Assembly: GCA_034211275.1 (NCBI GenBank)
Contig: JAXHTF010000027.1
Location: forward strand, 1-52,980
DNA from: Acidobacteriota bacterium
Lineage (GTDB): Bacteria > Acidobacteriota > Thermoanaerobaculia > Multivoradales > JAHZIX01
Reading direction: 5' to 3'
DNA: 52,980 nt
Part shown: in pieces, positions 34,904 to 44,297 of the stretch
Layout: each line of letters begins with the position of its first letter
Position numbering within the stretch: position 1 is the stretch's first letter
The notes under the pieces: generated by a model
The model's input: only the letters and a program-made list of their open reading frames with translations
What the model was told of the DNA's origin: nothing
Databases searched by the model: none
Translations under genes and position numbers: made by a program

Positions 34904-37900
34904 TCACTCTCCTCCCGGTTGACTGGGGCCGCGGCTGGGGTCGGGATCGAAGTCGTGATTGGGCAGCCGCCGGCCGGAGCGTAGCCGGCGGTCGATGCGC
35001 ACCTGCGCCGACGGCCGCTTCCGGGCCCGCGGCTGCGTCGGGGGGAGGCGCCGGCCCGAGCCCGCCACCAGCTCCCCCGCCGACGGATCTCCACCGCTCC
35101 CCACCTCCTCGTCCTGGGCATAGCAGGCGTACCAGCCGAGGCGCTCGGTGGAGCTTTGGTCCGGGTTGCCGAAGAGCAGCACGTCGGTGTTGCCCGGCGG
35201 AAAGCTCAGGCCGAGGATGCGCAGGGCGAATTGACGGAGCAACAAGAGATAGGCGACCTCATGGTTGGAGTCCTCGTAGGTCTCGAACTCGAAGCTGCGA
35301 AAGCCCAGGCTGAGGATGCCCTGGAGCGGCCAGTCGATGCCCAGGGACTTGGCGTTGGGCAATTCCAGGCCGACGTAGAGCGGCTGGGGCTGCTCCGGCG
35401 TGCCCGGCTTCCACGCCGTCAGCAGATTCACCGTCAGCCCGACGCTCCCCGCCAGCGCTCCCAGGGTGCCCAGATCGAGGGTGAAATTCAGGCCGTACCA
35501 AGGCGGCGTCATGGGCGTCTGTTCGAGGGGGACGGAGACCGAGGCGAAGCCAAGGTCTTCCGGGGAGCTGCCCTCCGGCGAGCTGCCTCCCTCCTCGCCC
35601 TGGGCCACCAGCCCCGAGAGGGTCAGGGGAAAGGCCGCCGCCAGCCCGTGGGGGCGTGGCGAGCTGTTGGCGAGATCGAAGCTCATCTGCCCCTCGGCCA
35701 CCGTGAAGCTCTGCTCGTCGGGAGTGGCGAGATCGAATTGCATCGTCACCACCAGCCCCGCGAAGCGCAGATAGCCGTCCAGCGGCGGCTCCCCCTCCGC
35801 CGTCGCCGCCACGCCGTAGGTGAAGGGATCGAAGGGCTGGAATTGGAAGAAACGTAGATTCCCCTGCAGGGAGAAGTCGGTGAACAGCCGGCCTTCTACG
35901 GTCAGCGACCGGCGGGTGTTGAGCTGCACCCCCAGGACCTCGATGCTCTCCAGGGCGCTGTCCGGAGACCCGTAGAGATTGGAGCCGCTGAGCACGAAGC
36001 TGTAGGTGGCGATGCCCCCCACCCGCTGGTAGGAGCCGTCGAGGATCAGATTGTTGCCGTGCTCGGTTGGCTGCTTGGTCAGCTCGGCGCCGAAGAGCTG
36101 GTTGGTGAGCAGCTCCACCTGGCCGGCGAAACCGGTGAGATGGGCGTTGGCGAAGGTGGCGGTGAGCTCCTTGGTCTTGAAGGCGAAGGGCACCGTTAAA
36201 TTGGTGTAGAGATCGACGTCGTCGACGTAAGAGATGAGCCCGAAGGCGGCGGTCTGACCGAGGGCGGGGGCGCCGCCCTCGACGCTGAAGGGGGTGAGGG
36301 AGAACCCCACGTGGTGGGCATAGAACTGCTCCGTATCGATGCCCGCCACCATGAATTGCAGATCGTCCGGCAGCTCGGAGATGGAGACCGGGGCGTTCAA
36401 GAAAAGCACGCCGTTCCACGCCGGCCGAGCCGCAATCTGGTCGTAGAACTGGCGCAGGGGCGTTCCCGGCTCCGCCGCCGCTGCCTGCTCGAGAACGCCC
36501 TGGAGCACCGCCTGGGTGGGCTCCAGCCCCGCCGTCCCCGTCTCCGCCGCTTCCGGCCAGCCCCAGCTGGCGGTATCCGCCGCCAGCTCCACCAGCGAGC
36601 GGTTGCAGAATTTGAAGATCATCAAGGTCGGGGTGAGGTCGTCGCTGCGCCAGGAGCGCGGCGAAAGTTGGAAGGTCCAACCTTCGAGATCCGCCTTCAG
36701 CAAGCCCCCCACCTCCTGACATTGAGGCAAGTAATCCCCCACCGTGGCGCTGATCGCGGCGTCGAAGGCCGCCTCCGTGTCGAAGACCGGATAGGGCGGA
36801 TCGAGGCCCGCCAGGAGGGTGTTCAGATCTTCCACCACCGAGGTCGGCACTCCCAGGGCTTGGAGCACCGGCATCTCCGCCTCCGTCAACTGGTAGGCCA
36901 CGGAGCTCGACCCCATGAAGGTCTCGACGTCGGAGACCACGAAGAAGAGCTGATTCGACTGCAGCGCCGCCTGCAGCGACGGTCCCACCTCCGTCAACTC
37001 CACCTGGGGATAGGCGGAGCCGGGCATATTGGCCAGGACCACTCCGGAAAGAGCCGTGTCGCCGGAGGCCACCTCCACCACCAGCCCGTTGGGGGTCACC
37101 GCCAGCCGGCTCGGGTCCACGTCTTCTTCGGCTCCCGCCGCCGGCAAGCCCAGGACGCTCCGGCGCACCGGCGCCAGCACCGACGCTTCGAGCCGCTGCG
37201 CCAGCGAGGCGGCGACATCCTGGAGGCCGGTGAACGCTCCCACCGGCAGCGTCGCCGGCACGTCGCCGCCACTCTGCCAGGCCGGAAGCACGGCAGCGGG
37301 CAGCTCCAGGTATTCGAGGAAGGAGCCACCGAGGGTGTCCCCGCCGTGGAAGAGCGGCGCCTGCCGCGGCTGCGCCAAATAGGTCAGCCCGCTGCCGCCG
37401 GCGCTGGCCGGCACCAAGGTCATCCAGGCGGTGGTGCCGAGGCCGCTGAGGGCTTCGGCCACCGTCGGCGCCCCGGCCTCGGGAATCTCCGGGACGAAGG
37501 CGGGCTGGCCGGCGGCGAAGAAGGCGATGCACGAGCCGCCGGAGGGCAGGATCGCCGACTCCAGCCCCGAGAGCCCCAGCATCAACTCGTCGCTACCTCC
37601 CCCGGAGGCGGCCTGGAGGGTGTAGGCACCGTCCGGGGTGAGGTAATAGTCGAAGCCCGGCTCACCGCTGCCGACGGTGGCCAGAGGAGTGCGGCCGAAG
37701 GCCAGCCGCCCCGGCCCGAGGGGCGCGGCGGCGTCGAGGGGCGTCAGCGTGGTGGTGTAGCCGAGGGTGGTGCGCAGGGTTGAGGTCAGGGCCGGCGGCA
37801 CCGGGAACCCGGAACCGAAGAATCCCAGCTGGCTGCGGTCCGGCACCAAGGGGTTGAGCGGATCGAAGCGCAAGGCCAGGGTCAGCGCCACGTCCCCCTG

Positions 37901-38632
37901 GCCGAGAATGGGCATGTCCAAGGACTCGACGCTGCCGTCCACCGCCTGTGCCAGCCCCGGCGCCACCTCGTCCTGGGGCACCGGGGTGGCATAGCGCAGC
38001 AGCACCCCCAGCTGAGCCAAACCGTCGGGAGACAGGCTGGCGGCCACCGGTAGCTGGGCCTGCCAGCACCCCACCCCGGTGTCCGCCATGGGAATCCAGG
38101 CGCTGCTCCCGGAGGCGGTGAATCCGCCCCCCGGCGCGGCGAAGAGGAAGGCCGACGCCGGCACCGCCAGGCCATAGCCCAAGGAGTCGGGATCCGCCTG
38201 GGTGAGCGCCACCCCCGGCGTCACCCGCAGGGCGTAGCCGCCGAGGAGGAAGAGTCCCTGTCGCGCCACCGTCCAGGCGATGGAGCCGCCGCTGCCGGTG
38301 GCTTCGGCATCCAGCCGCTGCACCTGCCAAAGGCTGGACGGATCCTCGGGGTTCGGGATCCATGCCACCCGCAGCAGGCCGGTGGGAGAGAGCTTGGGCA
38401 GCAGCGCCCCGAAGGCGTCGGCGAAGGTCCCAGCGTCGCTCAGATCGGCGCCGAGGAAGAGCAGCACCCCCCCGGCGTCCTGCCACACCTGATCCCAGGT
38501 CGCCGTGGTGCCGAAGCCGGCGTCGTCGCTGGCGAAATACCCCGCCCAATAGGCGCTCAGACCGGCGTCGCCGGTGCTGCTGGCGAGGTATAACCGGGGG
38601 GCGACCTGGGAGAAGGTCGGGGCGTCGGGCAT
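34904..38632 (-). CDS. Large beta-rich protein of the giant-protein operon
   Basis: 1242 residues from ATG 38632, with AGGAAG upstream; seven bases after the stop of the FN3 gene and two bases before the MBL gene. No signal peptide or membrane segments. It is dominated by short beta strands and Gly/Pro turns (for example VELLTNQLFGAELT, LILDGSYQRVGGIATYSFVL, NLRFFQFQPFDPF), with several repeated sheet-like blocks from about residue 780 to 1180, which recall the N-terminal part of the giant protein. The last 55 residues are Arg/Pro-rich and probably disordered, like the tail of the MBL protein. No family assigned; a structural or shell-like role is possible. Confidence 0.8.
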   Translation of the reverse strand: MPDAPTFSQVAPRLYLASSTGDAGLSAYWAGYFASDDAGFGTTATWDQVWQDAGGVLLFLGADLSDAGTFADAFGALLPKLSPTGLLRVAWIPNPEDPSSLWQVQRLDAEATGSGGSIAWTVARQGLFLLGGYALRVTPGVALTQADPDSLGYGLAVPASAFLFAAPGGGFTASGSSAWIPMADTGVGCWQAQLPVAASLSPDGLAQLGVLLRYATPVPQDEVAPGLAQAVDGSVESLDMPILGQGDVALTLALRFDPLNPLVPDRSQLGFFGSGFPVPPALTSTLRTTLGYTTTLTPLDAAAPLGPGRLAFGRTPLATVGSGEPGFDYYLTPDGAYTLQAASGGGSDELMLGLSGLESAILPSGGSCIAFFAAGQPAFVPEIPEAGAPTVAEALSGLGTTAWMTLVPASAGGSGLTYLAQPRQAPLFHGGDTLGGSFLEYLELPAAVLPAWQSGGDVPATLPVGAFTGLQDVAASLAQRLEASVLAPVRRSVLGLPAAGAEEDVDPSRLAVTPNGLVVEVASGDTALSGVVLANMPGSAYPQVELTEVGPSLQAALQSNQLFFVVSDVETFMGSSSVAYQLTEAEMPVLQALGVPTSVVEDLNTLLAGLDPPYPVFDTEAAFDAAISATVGDYLPQCQEVGGLLKADLEGWTFQLSPRSWRSDDLTPTLMIFKFCNRSLVELAADTASWGWPEAAETGTAGLEPTQAVLQGVLEQAAAAEPGTPLRQFYDQIAARPAWNGVLFLNAPVSISELPDDLQFMVAGIDTEQFYAHHVGFSLTPFSVEGGAPALGQTAAFGLISYVDDVDLYTNLTVPFAFKTKELTATFANAHLTGFAGQVELLTNQLFGAELTKQPTEHGNNLILDGSYQRVGGIATYSFVLSGSNLYGSPDSALESIEVLGVQLNTRRSLTVEGRLFTDFSLQGNLRFFQFQPFDPFTYGVAATAEGEPPLDGYLRFAGLVVTMQFDLATPDEQSFTVAEGQMSFDLANSSPRPHGLAAAFPLTLSGLVAQGEEGGSSPEGSSPEDLGFASVSVPLEQTPMTPPWYGLNFTLDLGTLGALAGSVGLTVNLLTAWKPGTPEQPQPLYVGLELPNAKSLGIDWPLQGILSLGFRSFEFETYEDSNHEVAYLLLLRQFALRILGLSFPPGNTDVLLFGNPDQSSTERLGWYACYAQDEEVGSGGDPSAGELVAGSGRRLPPTQPRARKRPSAQVRIDRRLRSGRRLPNHDFDPDPSRGPSQPGGE

Positions 38633-38639
38633 GCTCTTC

Positions 38640-41600
38640 CTAGCTCCCCAGGGTCAGCACATCACCGTGCAGCAAAGGCAGGGAAAGGGCATCCCAGGAA
38701 GCCCCGTAGACCTGCAAACCGTCCCAGGCGAGGTCCACCGGCCAGCGGGCACCGGCGGCCAGCGCCTGATTCGCGGAGAAGGCCACCGGTCCCAGGCTGC
38801 GGGTCAGCCGCAAGCCGGTGAGAGTCCCCGCCGCCACCGTCGGCTGCTGAGCCAGGCGATCCAGGAGGTTGCCCACGGTGGTCCCCACCGGCACCAGCAG
38901 CTGCTGGCCGTCGAGGAGCACCCGGATCAACACCTTGAGCACCGAGCGGCCGCGGAAGTAGGCCACCGTGGTGCTGTCGGAGGGCACGTTGACCGTGGTG
39001 GTCAGGGCGGTGTAATTGTCCGCCGCGGCGAGGGTGAAATTGGCCGCGGTGTTGGTGCTGCCAGTCTGGCTCGCCGAAAGCAAGGTGGTGGGGATGAACA
39101 GGCGATAGAACGGCTGCTGGAAGCTGGGATAGAAGAGGTCCGCTCCCTCCGCCAGGCCGCCCTCCTCACCGGCGCTGGCATCCGACGGCGGCGGGTTGAC
39201 GCTCAGCGCTCCGTTGGCCACCAGCTGGGCGATGAAGGCGTCCATGCCCACCATCCAGCCGCTGGCGCTCTGGTAGGAGCCCACCTCGTAATCGGTCACC
39301 GTGGTGCCGGTGTAGCCGGCGAGCCAGGTGGTGGTGTTGGTACCGCCGACGTTGAGGTAGTCGCTGCTCGCCACCCGCAGCACCATCCCCGGGCGCAGGT
39401 CCACCGAGCCGTATTCCACCGAGCCGCCGGGGAAGCTCAGCCCGTAGCTGTAGTAGAGCAACTCCTGGAAGGTCTGAGGCATGGCCCGGGCGAGGGTCAG
39501 CTGGAGCTGCGCGATGCCCCAGGGCACCGCCCCGGCGTTCTCCACCGATTGCAGGAAGGACACCACCTCCTGCGCCAGATCGCTGCGGATGGGACTGGTG
39601 TCGAAGGTCCAGGCGGCGCCGCTGCCGGCGATGGTCAGCTGGTAGGGACGGGTGCTGTTGCCGCTGGCGGCGAGGGTGAAGGAGCTGTTGGAGCTGCTGA
39701 TGGGGAGCCCCTGGAGGGTGGTCCCAGCGCCCAGGTCTCCGAGATAGACATCGATGTCCGAGCCGCTGGTGCCCAAGGTCGCTGCGGTGGCCTGGGCCAG
39801 GGTCTGAGCCGGGAAGACGTAGGGCGCGGCGGTGCTCGCCGCCACCCGCGACGGGAACCAGCCGGCGGTGAAGACGTCCGACGCCCGCGACAGCGGTCCG
39901 CTGCTCTGGGTCTCGCTCGCCCCCTGCAGCACCTGCACCGCTACGGTGTAGGTCTTGGAGGTGTCCGTCAGCCCCGGATCGAAGATCACCGTCGAATCCG
40001 TGGCCCCGGCGGTGGCCGTGGCCCCCGAGACGGCAGCGCCGCCGTCGAGCACCGTCACCTGATACCCCGTGGCCCCCGCCACCGGCTGCCAGGAGACGGT
40101 GAGATACGTGCCGTCATAGGACACCTGGGTGAGGACGGTCTGGGTCGTCAGCACCGGCCACGGCCCGGCCCAGGGTCCGGTGGCGGTGACCCCGTCGCTG
40201 GTGGCGGTGGCGGCGATGCGCACCGTCACCGCCTGGTTGGCCGCCGGGGCCGTCGGCAGAGCGTAGGAGTCGTTCGCGGAGCTCACCGGCGGCTCGTCGT
40301 CTACCTGCACCAGGTACCCGCCGGCACCGGTGAGGGCGGACCAATGGAGGGTCACGGTGCCGGCCACCGCCGTGGCGGAGTAGAAGCCGGTGACGCTGCC
40401 CAAGAGGATCGGCGCGCGGGTCTGGGCGGTGCCGTCGGAGCCGGCGTCGAAGATGAGGGCGCTGCTGGTCACCAGCAGGCCAACGGTGTAGCTGTCTTCG
40501 CCATTCAGCGGCAGCGCCGCCAGCGGCAGGCTGGCGGTGAGGGCGGGGGTGGCAGAGCTGCGGTAGACCTCCTGCTCGCTGCCGTCCTCGTCACGGTAGA
40601 TCACCACCACGTAGCTCGGATCCTCCACCGCCCCGGTTTCCGTTGGAGCGGCCCAGGTCGCCTGCAACGCCCCGTCCTCCCCCACACCGCCGGGGACGGT
40701 GGTGCTCGCCAGCAGCGGCCCGGTGAAGAGCACCGGCTGCTCGGCGGCGGGGGACTTCGAGCCCCCGGCCCCCAGGGCCATGACGGTCACCGAGTAGGAA
40801 TCGTTGGTGAGGCTGCTCTTGGTCACCGACAGGGTGTTGCCGCTGGTGGTGCTGGTGACCGTCGTGGTCCCCTGCATCAGCGCCAGCTCATACCCGGTCA
40901 CCTGCGGATCCTCCGCCGGATCCCAGACCGCCGAAAGGCTCCATTTGGTGCTGTCGGAAGAGTCGGTCTCGATCACCACCGAGCGCAGCAGCGGCGCCCG
41001 GCCGAGGATCGGCACCGGCGCGCTGAAGGGTCCGGTGAGGCTGGGCGGTCCGGCGGCGCTGGCTTGGGCCACCACGGTCAGCCCGCTGGAGCCACCGGCC
41101 GCGTAGTCGAAGGTGACGGCGCCAGAGCTCTCGTCCTCCGGTCCCGCCACCACCGCCTCACCGGCGCGGATCCACGCCTTCACCGCCGAGCCCGAGGGCA
41201 CGGTGACGCTGGCGGTGACCTGGCTCGCTTCCGTCAGCACACCGGTCACCACCGGCGCTTCGCTGAGCAGATCCACCGCCGTCCCGGGCAGGCCGACGAT
41301 TTGCCCCTGCACGGTGCGTCCGGAAACCGACCAGGTGTCGGAGCCCACCTCCCCCACCACCGCCGAGGCGCCGCCCTCCGCCGCCGGCTCCTCCACCGCC
41401 GCACCCTCGGAGCTCTGGGCCAGCAGACGATAGGAGGTGGGGCCGGAGTTGGTCGCCGGTGCCGGAGCCTGCCAGCTCACCCGCACCGCATCGCCGTCGT
41501 AGCTCGCGGCGCTCACCGAAGGAGCCTCGGTGGGAATGGGAATCACCGCGCTCACGGGGCCCATGGTGTAGGGGCCGTCGAAGGTCCCGGTGCCGGAGCC

Positions 41601-42164
41601 GGTGATGGGCAGGACCCCCTGGAGATACAGGCTGTAAGGGGCGCTGGCCCCGGGAGTGAAGGAAACGTCCCCGTCGGTGCCCTCGACCCGCAGGAATCCG
41701 GCGGAGCGGTCTTGAGAATCAAAAATGGTGAGGTTCGCCCCGGTGGGCACGATGCCACCGCTGCCGGGCTCGAAGGCCAGCCGCAGGGTCCCCGCGACCA
41801 GCTGTCCGGAAACCAGGTGCTGGTAGGAGGTGATCACCGGCGAGGTGGAGGTGGTGGCGGTGTTGCTCCAGTTGATGTTGTTGGGGTCGGTGCCCTCGGC
41901 GACCCACTGCACGTCCACCGCGTAGCTGCCGGTGGCGGACAGCGGCGCCGCGGGCAACAGGCGCACCTGGGTCGGCGTCGCACCGAGGGTCACCAGCACC
42001 TGCGCCGTCTCCAGACGCAACCGCCCCGCCAGCACCAAATCAGTGGGATCCGCGGGGGGATTCACGTCCACCACCACCCCGGTCTGATTCCACCCCGGCG
42101 GCAGGCTGGCAAAAGGATTGAGGTAATAAACCTGTTGGAAAACCGGCTTGCCGTTGTCAGCCAT
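38640..42164 (-). CDS. FN3-repeat protein of the giant-protein operon
   Basis: 1174 residues from ATG 42164; no signal peptide. After a unique N-terminal part (about 1-215) come about five fibronectin type III-like units, recognisable by the buried Trp and G-Y pattern: AVRVSWQAPAPATNSGPTSY, WSLSAVWDPAEDPQVTGYEL, LQATWAAPTETG, VTLHWSALTGAGGYLVQV and LTVSWQPVAGATGYQVTVL. The C-terminal 400 residues differ and include SSNSSFTLAASGN, a block of Thr/Ser-rich strands and a final region ending HGDVLTLGS. FN3 arrays mediate protein or glycan contacts in secreted bacterial proteins. Sixty bases separate it from the Hint gene upstream. Confidence 0.85.
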   Translation of the reverse strand: MADNGKPVFQQVYYLNPFASLPPGWNQTGVVVDVNPPADPTDLVLAGRLRLETAQVLVTLGATPTQVRLLPAAPLSATGSYAVDVQWVAEGTDPNNINWSNTATTSTSPVITSYQHLVSGQLVAGTLRLAFEPGSGGIVPTGANLTIFDSQDRSAGFLRVEGTDGDVSFTPGASAPYSLYLQGVLPITGSGTGTFDGPYTMGPVSAVIPIPTEAPSVSAASYDGDAVRVSWQAPAPATNSGPTSYRLLAQSSEGAAVEEPAAEGGASAVVGEVGSDTWSVSGRTVQGQIVGLPGTAVDLLSEAPVVTGVLTEASQVTASVTVPSGSAVKAWIRAGEAVVAGPEDESSGAVTFDYAAGGSSGLTVVAQASAAGPPSLTGPFSAPVPILGRAPLLRSVVIETDSSDSTKWSLSAVWDPAEDPQVTGYELALMQGTTTVTSTTSGNTLSVTKSSLTNDSYSVTVMALGAGGSKSPAAEQPVLFTGPLLASTTVPGGVGEDGALQATWAAPTETGAVEDPSYVVVIYRDEDGSEQEVYRSSATPALTASLPLAALPLNGEDSYTVGLLVTSSALIFDAGSDGTAQTRAPILLGSVTGFYSATAVAGTVTLHWSALTGAGGYLVQVDDEPPVSSANDSYALPTAPAANQAVTVRIAATATSDGVTATGPWAGPWPVLTTQTVLTQVSYDGTYLTVSWQPVAGATGYQVTVLDGGAAVSGATATAGATDSTVIFDPGLTDTSKTYTVAVQVLQGASETQSSGPLSRASDVFTAGWFPSRVAASTAAPYVFPAQTLAQATAATLGTSGSDIDVYLGDLGAGTTLQGLPISSSNSSFTLAASGNSTRPYQLTIAGSGAAWTFDTSPIRSDLAQEVVSFLQSVENAGAVPWGIAQLQLTLARAMPQTFQELLYYSYGLSFPGGSVEYGSVDLRPGMVLRVASSDYLNVGGTNTTTWLAGYTGTTVTDYEVGSYQSASGWMVGMDAFIAQLVANGALSVNPPPSDASAGEEGGLAEGADLFYPSFQQPFYRLFIPTTLLSASQTGSTNTAANFTLAAADNYTALTTTVNVPSDSTTVAYFRGRSVLKVLIRVLLDGQQLLVPVGTTVGNLLDRLAQQPTVAAGTLTGLRLTRSLGPVAFSANQALAAGARWPVDLAWDGLQVYGASWDALSLPLLHGDVLTLGS

Positions 42165-42224
42165 GATGTCTCGCTTCCCACGAATCGCCGAGGGCAGAAC
42201 CTCGATCCTGCCCCCGGCGGAGGT

Positions 42225-43922
42225 TCAATATCGGACGTCTTCGACGGCGCTGACGTAGTCCCGGTGCTGCCCCTCCGGCAGCCGCGGCAACATGAAGTCC
42301 AGATCCCGCCGCCGTGCCGTGCTCTGAGCCGCCATCGCGGCGTGGTCGCCGACGGCGATGCCGTTGGCCAGGTAGGTGCCGATGAGGCCACCGCCGGCGC
42401 GGGCGCGATCTGCCTGATCCCCCAGCTTGAGGTTGAAGAACTGCCCCTCGTGGTCGATACCCTCCACCGCCTTCACTTCCGAGACCCCGTCCTCGGTGAG
42501 CACCGAGCCTCCGGCCTCGAGGTCGGCGATGGCGATCAATCCGGTGGGGGTTGCGATGGGATGAGAACCGGTGGCCACCAGCTCCCGGCCGCAGGACGTC
42601 CGCAGGTGATAGACCGCTCCCAACCCCGGTGCCCCGGCGGAACCCTGGTGAGGTCCCATGGAAGTCGCCTCCACCGCCAGATCACCGCCGTGAGCAGTGC
42701 GCACCCGATGGGTGTTGTCCAGCGTCTCGATGCCCGCCTCACCACCGTCGGCGAGCCGCACCTGGGTGCCCTCCGCCAGGCAATGCCACCAGAACTGCAG
42801 GTTGTTGATCTCCACACATTGCACCGAGGGCTGGTTCGGAGTCCCCTCGCTGCACACGGCGAAGGTGTAGGTGGTGACCGGAGCGTTCTGCACCGGAATC
42901 TGGAATTGATAGAAAAAATACGAGATCTGCTCGTTGGTCAGGGACTCCTGGTCGTAGACCAAGGACGAGGTGTTCGTATAGGAGTTGCCGTCCGCGGGGT
43001 AGCTGAACTCGAGGAGATATTGATCCGCCGGATTGATCACCACGCCGTCGGCGAGGCGCGTCGCCGGGGTGTAGGTCGAATTCAGATCGATGGTGAGGGT
43101 GGTCCCGTCGGTCTTGACGAAGTAGAGCTGAGTGGTCAGCACCGCTCCCTCGACCGGCTCCCCCATGGTCCCGGAAATCTCGTACGCCATCGCCGCCTGG
43201 CCCGCGAAGGGGACGATCAGATAGGGCGTACCGACGTTGCTGGGCTCGACGTAGGTGTAGTCCGCATCCGGGTTGGTATGACCTGAATCGCGGCCCAGGG
43301 CGATGACCACCTCGGTGTTTCCCGTGACGGTGATCACCGGCTCGGTGATGGTGACATCGGCGTCGTCGTCATCGTCCTCCGCCGCGGCGCGGGTGGCCGG
43401 CTGGGGCGACGCCAGGGCGTCGGAGCCCAGGGCGGTGAAGCGAGTCGAACCGTCGGGATAGGTAGAATGAGCCACGTGCAGCAGGCGGAATTTCTCCGGC
43501 GCGGGCTGTGCCGTGTGGGTGTCGGTGGAGGTGGCGAGAAAGCCGTTGAGGCTCGAGTTGTGGCCGTGGGCGACCACCGCATCCTGCTCCGAATGCAGGG
43601 CGAAGAGGGAGCTGCCCATGAATAGCGGAGCGCCGTCCCCCCGGTGCCAAACCTGAGCGGTGGCGCGGCCACCGCGGTCGCTGCCGGAGTCGATGAGCTG
43701 GGAATGCTCGTCCCCTTCCGAACCGGCCTTGCCGTCGAGCTGGGCGTGCAACGCCGGGTAGCGGTCCGCCTCCCGCCCCGCCGCCCGTAGGCTGGCTTCA
43801 ATGCCCGCTCGATGGGTCTCGTTCGCAGGGTTCAGGGTTACCGTTCCCTGGCCGTTCACCGCTCTGTGCAAGGCTCCGAGAGCCTGCAAATCGCTCTGAC
43901 TGAGTTTCGGTAGCGTATCCAT
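42225..43922 (-). CDS. Hint-domain (hedgehog/intein) protein, first gene of the operon
   Basis: 565 residues from ATG 43922, with GGAGGT eight bases upstream. No signal peptide. The N-terminal 200 residues are unfamiliar; about 205-370 is a beta region with an acidic linker (EDDDDDAD) before it. A Hint module starts at C381 (CLAEGTQVRLADGG, then IETLDNTHRVRT), with the block B signature T451-G-S-H454-P and a final IGTYLANGIAVGDH. The catalytic Cys and TxxH needed for the N-S acyl shift are present; the C-terminal His-Asn of splicing inteins is not obvious, so this is more like a Hog-type or BIL-type self-cleaving module than a splicing intein. A 38-residue tail follows. Confidence 0.88.
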   Translation of the reverse strand: MDTLPKLSQSDLQALGALHRAVNGQGTVTLNPANETHRAGIEASLRAAGREADRYPALHAQLDGKAGSEGDEHSQLIDSGSDRGGRATAQVWHRGDGAPLFMGSSLFALHSEQDAVVAHGHNSSLNGFLATSTDTHTAQPAPEKFRLLHVAHSTYPDGSTRFTALGSDALASPQPATRAAAEDDDDDADVTITEPVITVTGNTEVVIALGRDSGHTNPDADYTYVEPSNVGTPYLIVPFAGQAAMAYEISGTMGEPVEGAVLTTQLYFVKTDGTTLTIDLNSTYTPATRLADGVVINPADQYLLEFSYPADGNSYTNTSSLVYDQESLTNEQISYFFYQFQIPVQNAPVTTYTFAVCSEGTPNQPSVQCVEINNLQFWWHCLAEGTQVRLADGGEAGIETLDNTHRVRTAHGGDLAVEATSMGPHQGSAGAPGLGAVYHLRTSCGRELVATGSHPIATPTGLIAIADLEAGGSVLTEDGVSEVKAVEGIDHEGQFFNLKLGDQADRARAGGGLIGTYLANGIAVGDHAAMAAQSTARRRDLDFMLPRLPEGQHRDYVSAVEDVRY

Positions 43923-44297
43923 CGACGCACCTCCTATGAAGGTTGAGCTCCGGGCCAAGGCTCACGGACCACAGCCCGCCATCTCCATCCCCCGCAGCCG
44001 GGCGACAGCGCTGATTGGATACAAAGATCCTCAAGCCGAAGCCTGCGGCTGCACTCCCTCGGCGAGGTCGAAACGCTGAATCGTCACCGATAGATCACCG
44101 GCACAATTCAGAGCCCGCCCCGTCTCGGGTGCGAGTTCCGCAATTGCCTTTGGCTCGGATAGCGAAAGAAGGCTCTTTCACTCACTGGCAATGTGGGTAC
44201 TTGCTCAGGCTACAACGGCAAGTCTAAATAAAGCAAGATAATTCTTATATCTGAGGTCATTCAGCCGCGATTCCGTGAGAGAGCCCCACCGACTCTT
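43923..44297. other. Intergenic stretch upstream of the giant-protein operon
   Basis: No coding frame seen in these 375 bases. An A/T-rich patch (44221-44262) stands out in an otherwise GC-rich window, just beyond the stop of the TPR gene. The promoter of the 22-kb run to the left should lie here, but I could not pick a confident -35/-10 pair. Confidence 0.5.

Noticed and set aside
42225-42782. Splicing intein in the Hint gene
   Set aside because: The C-terminal His-Asn and following nucleophile are not evident and there is no endonuclease domain, so a splicing intein is less likely than a self-cleaving Hint module.
21491-43922. Polymorphic toxin (CDI/Rhs-like) operon with immunity gene
   Set aside because: No small immunity-like gene or variable C-terminal toxin domain is visible, and a Hint domain alone is not enough for this call.
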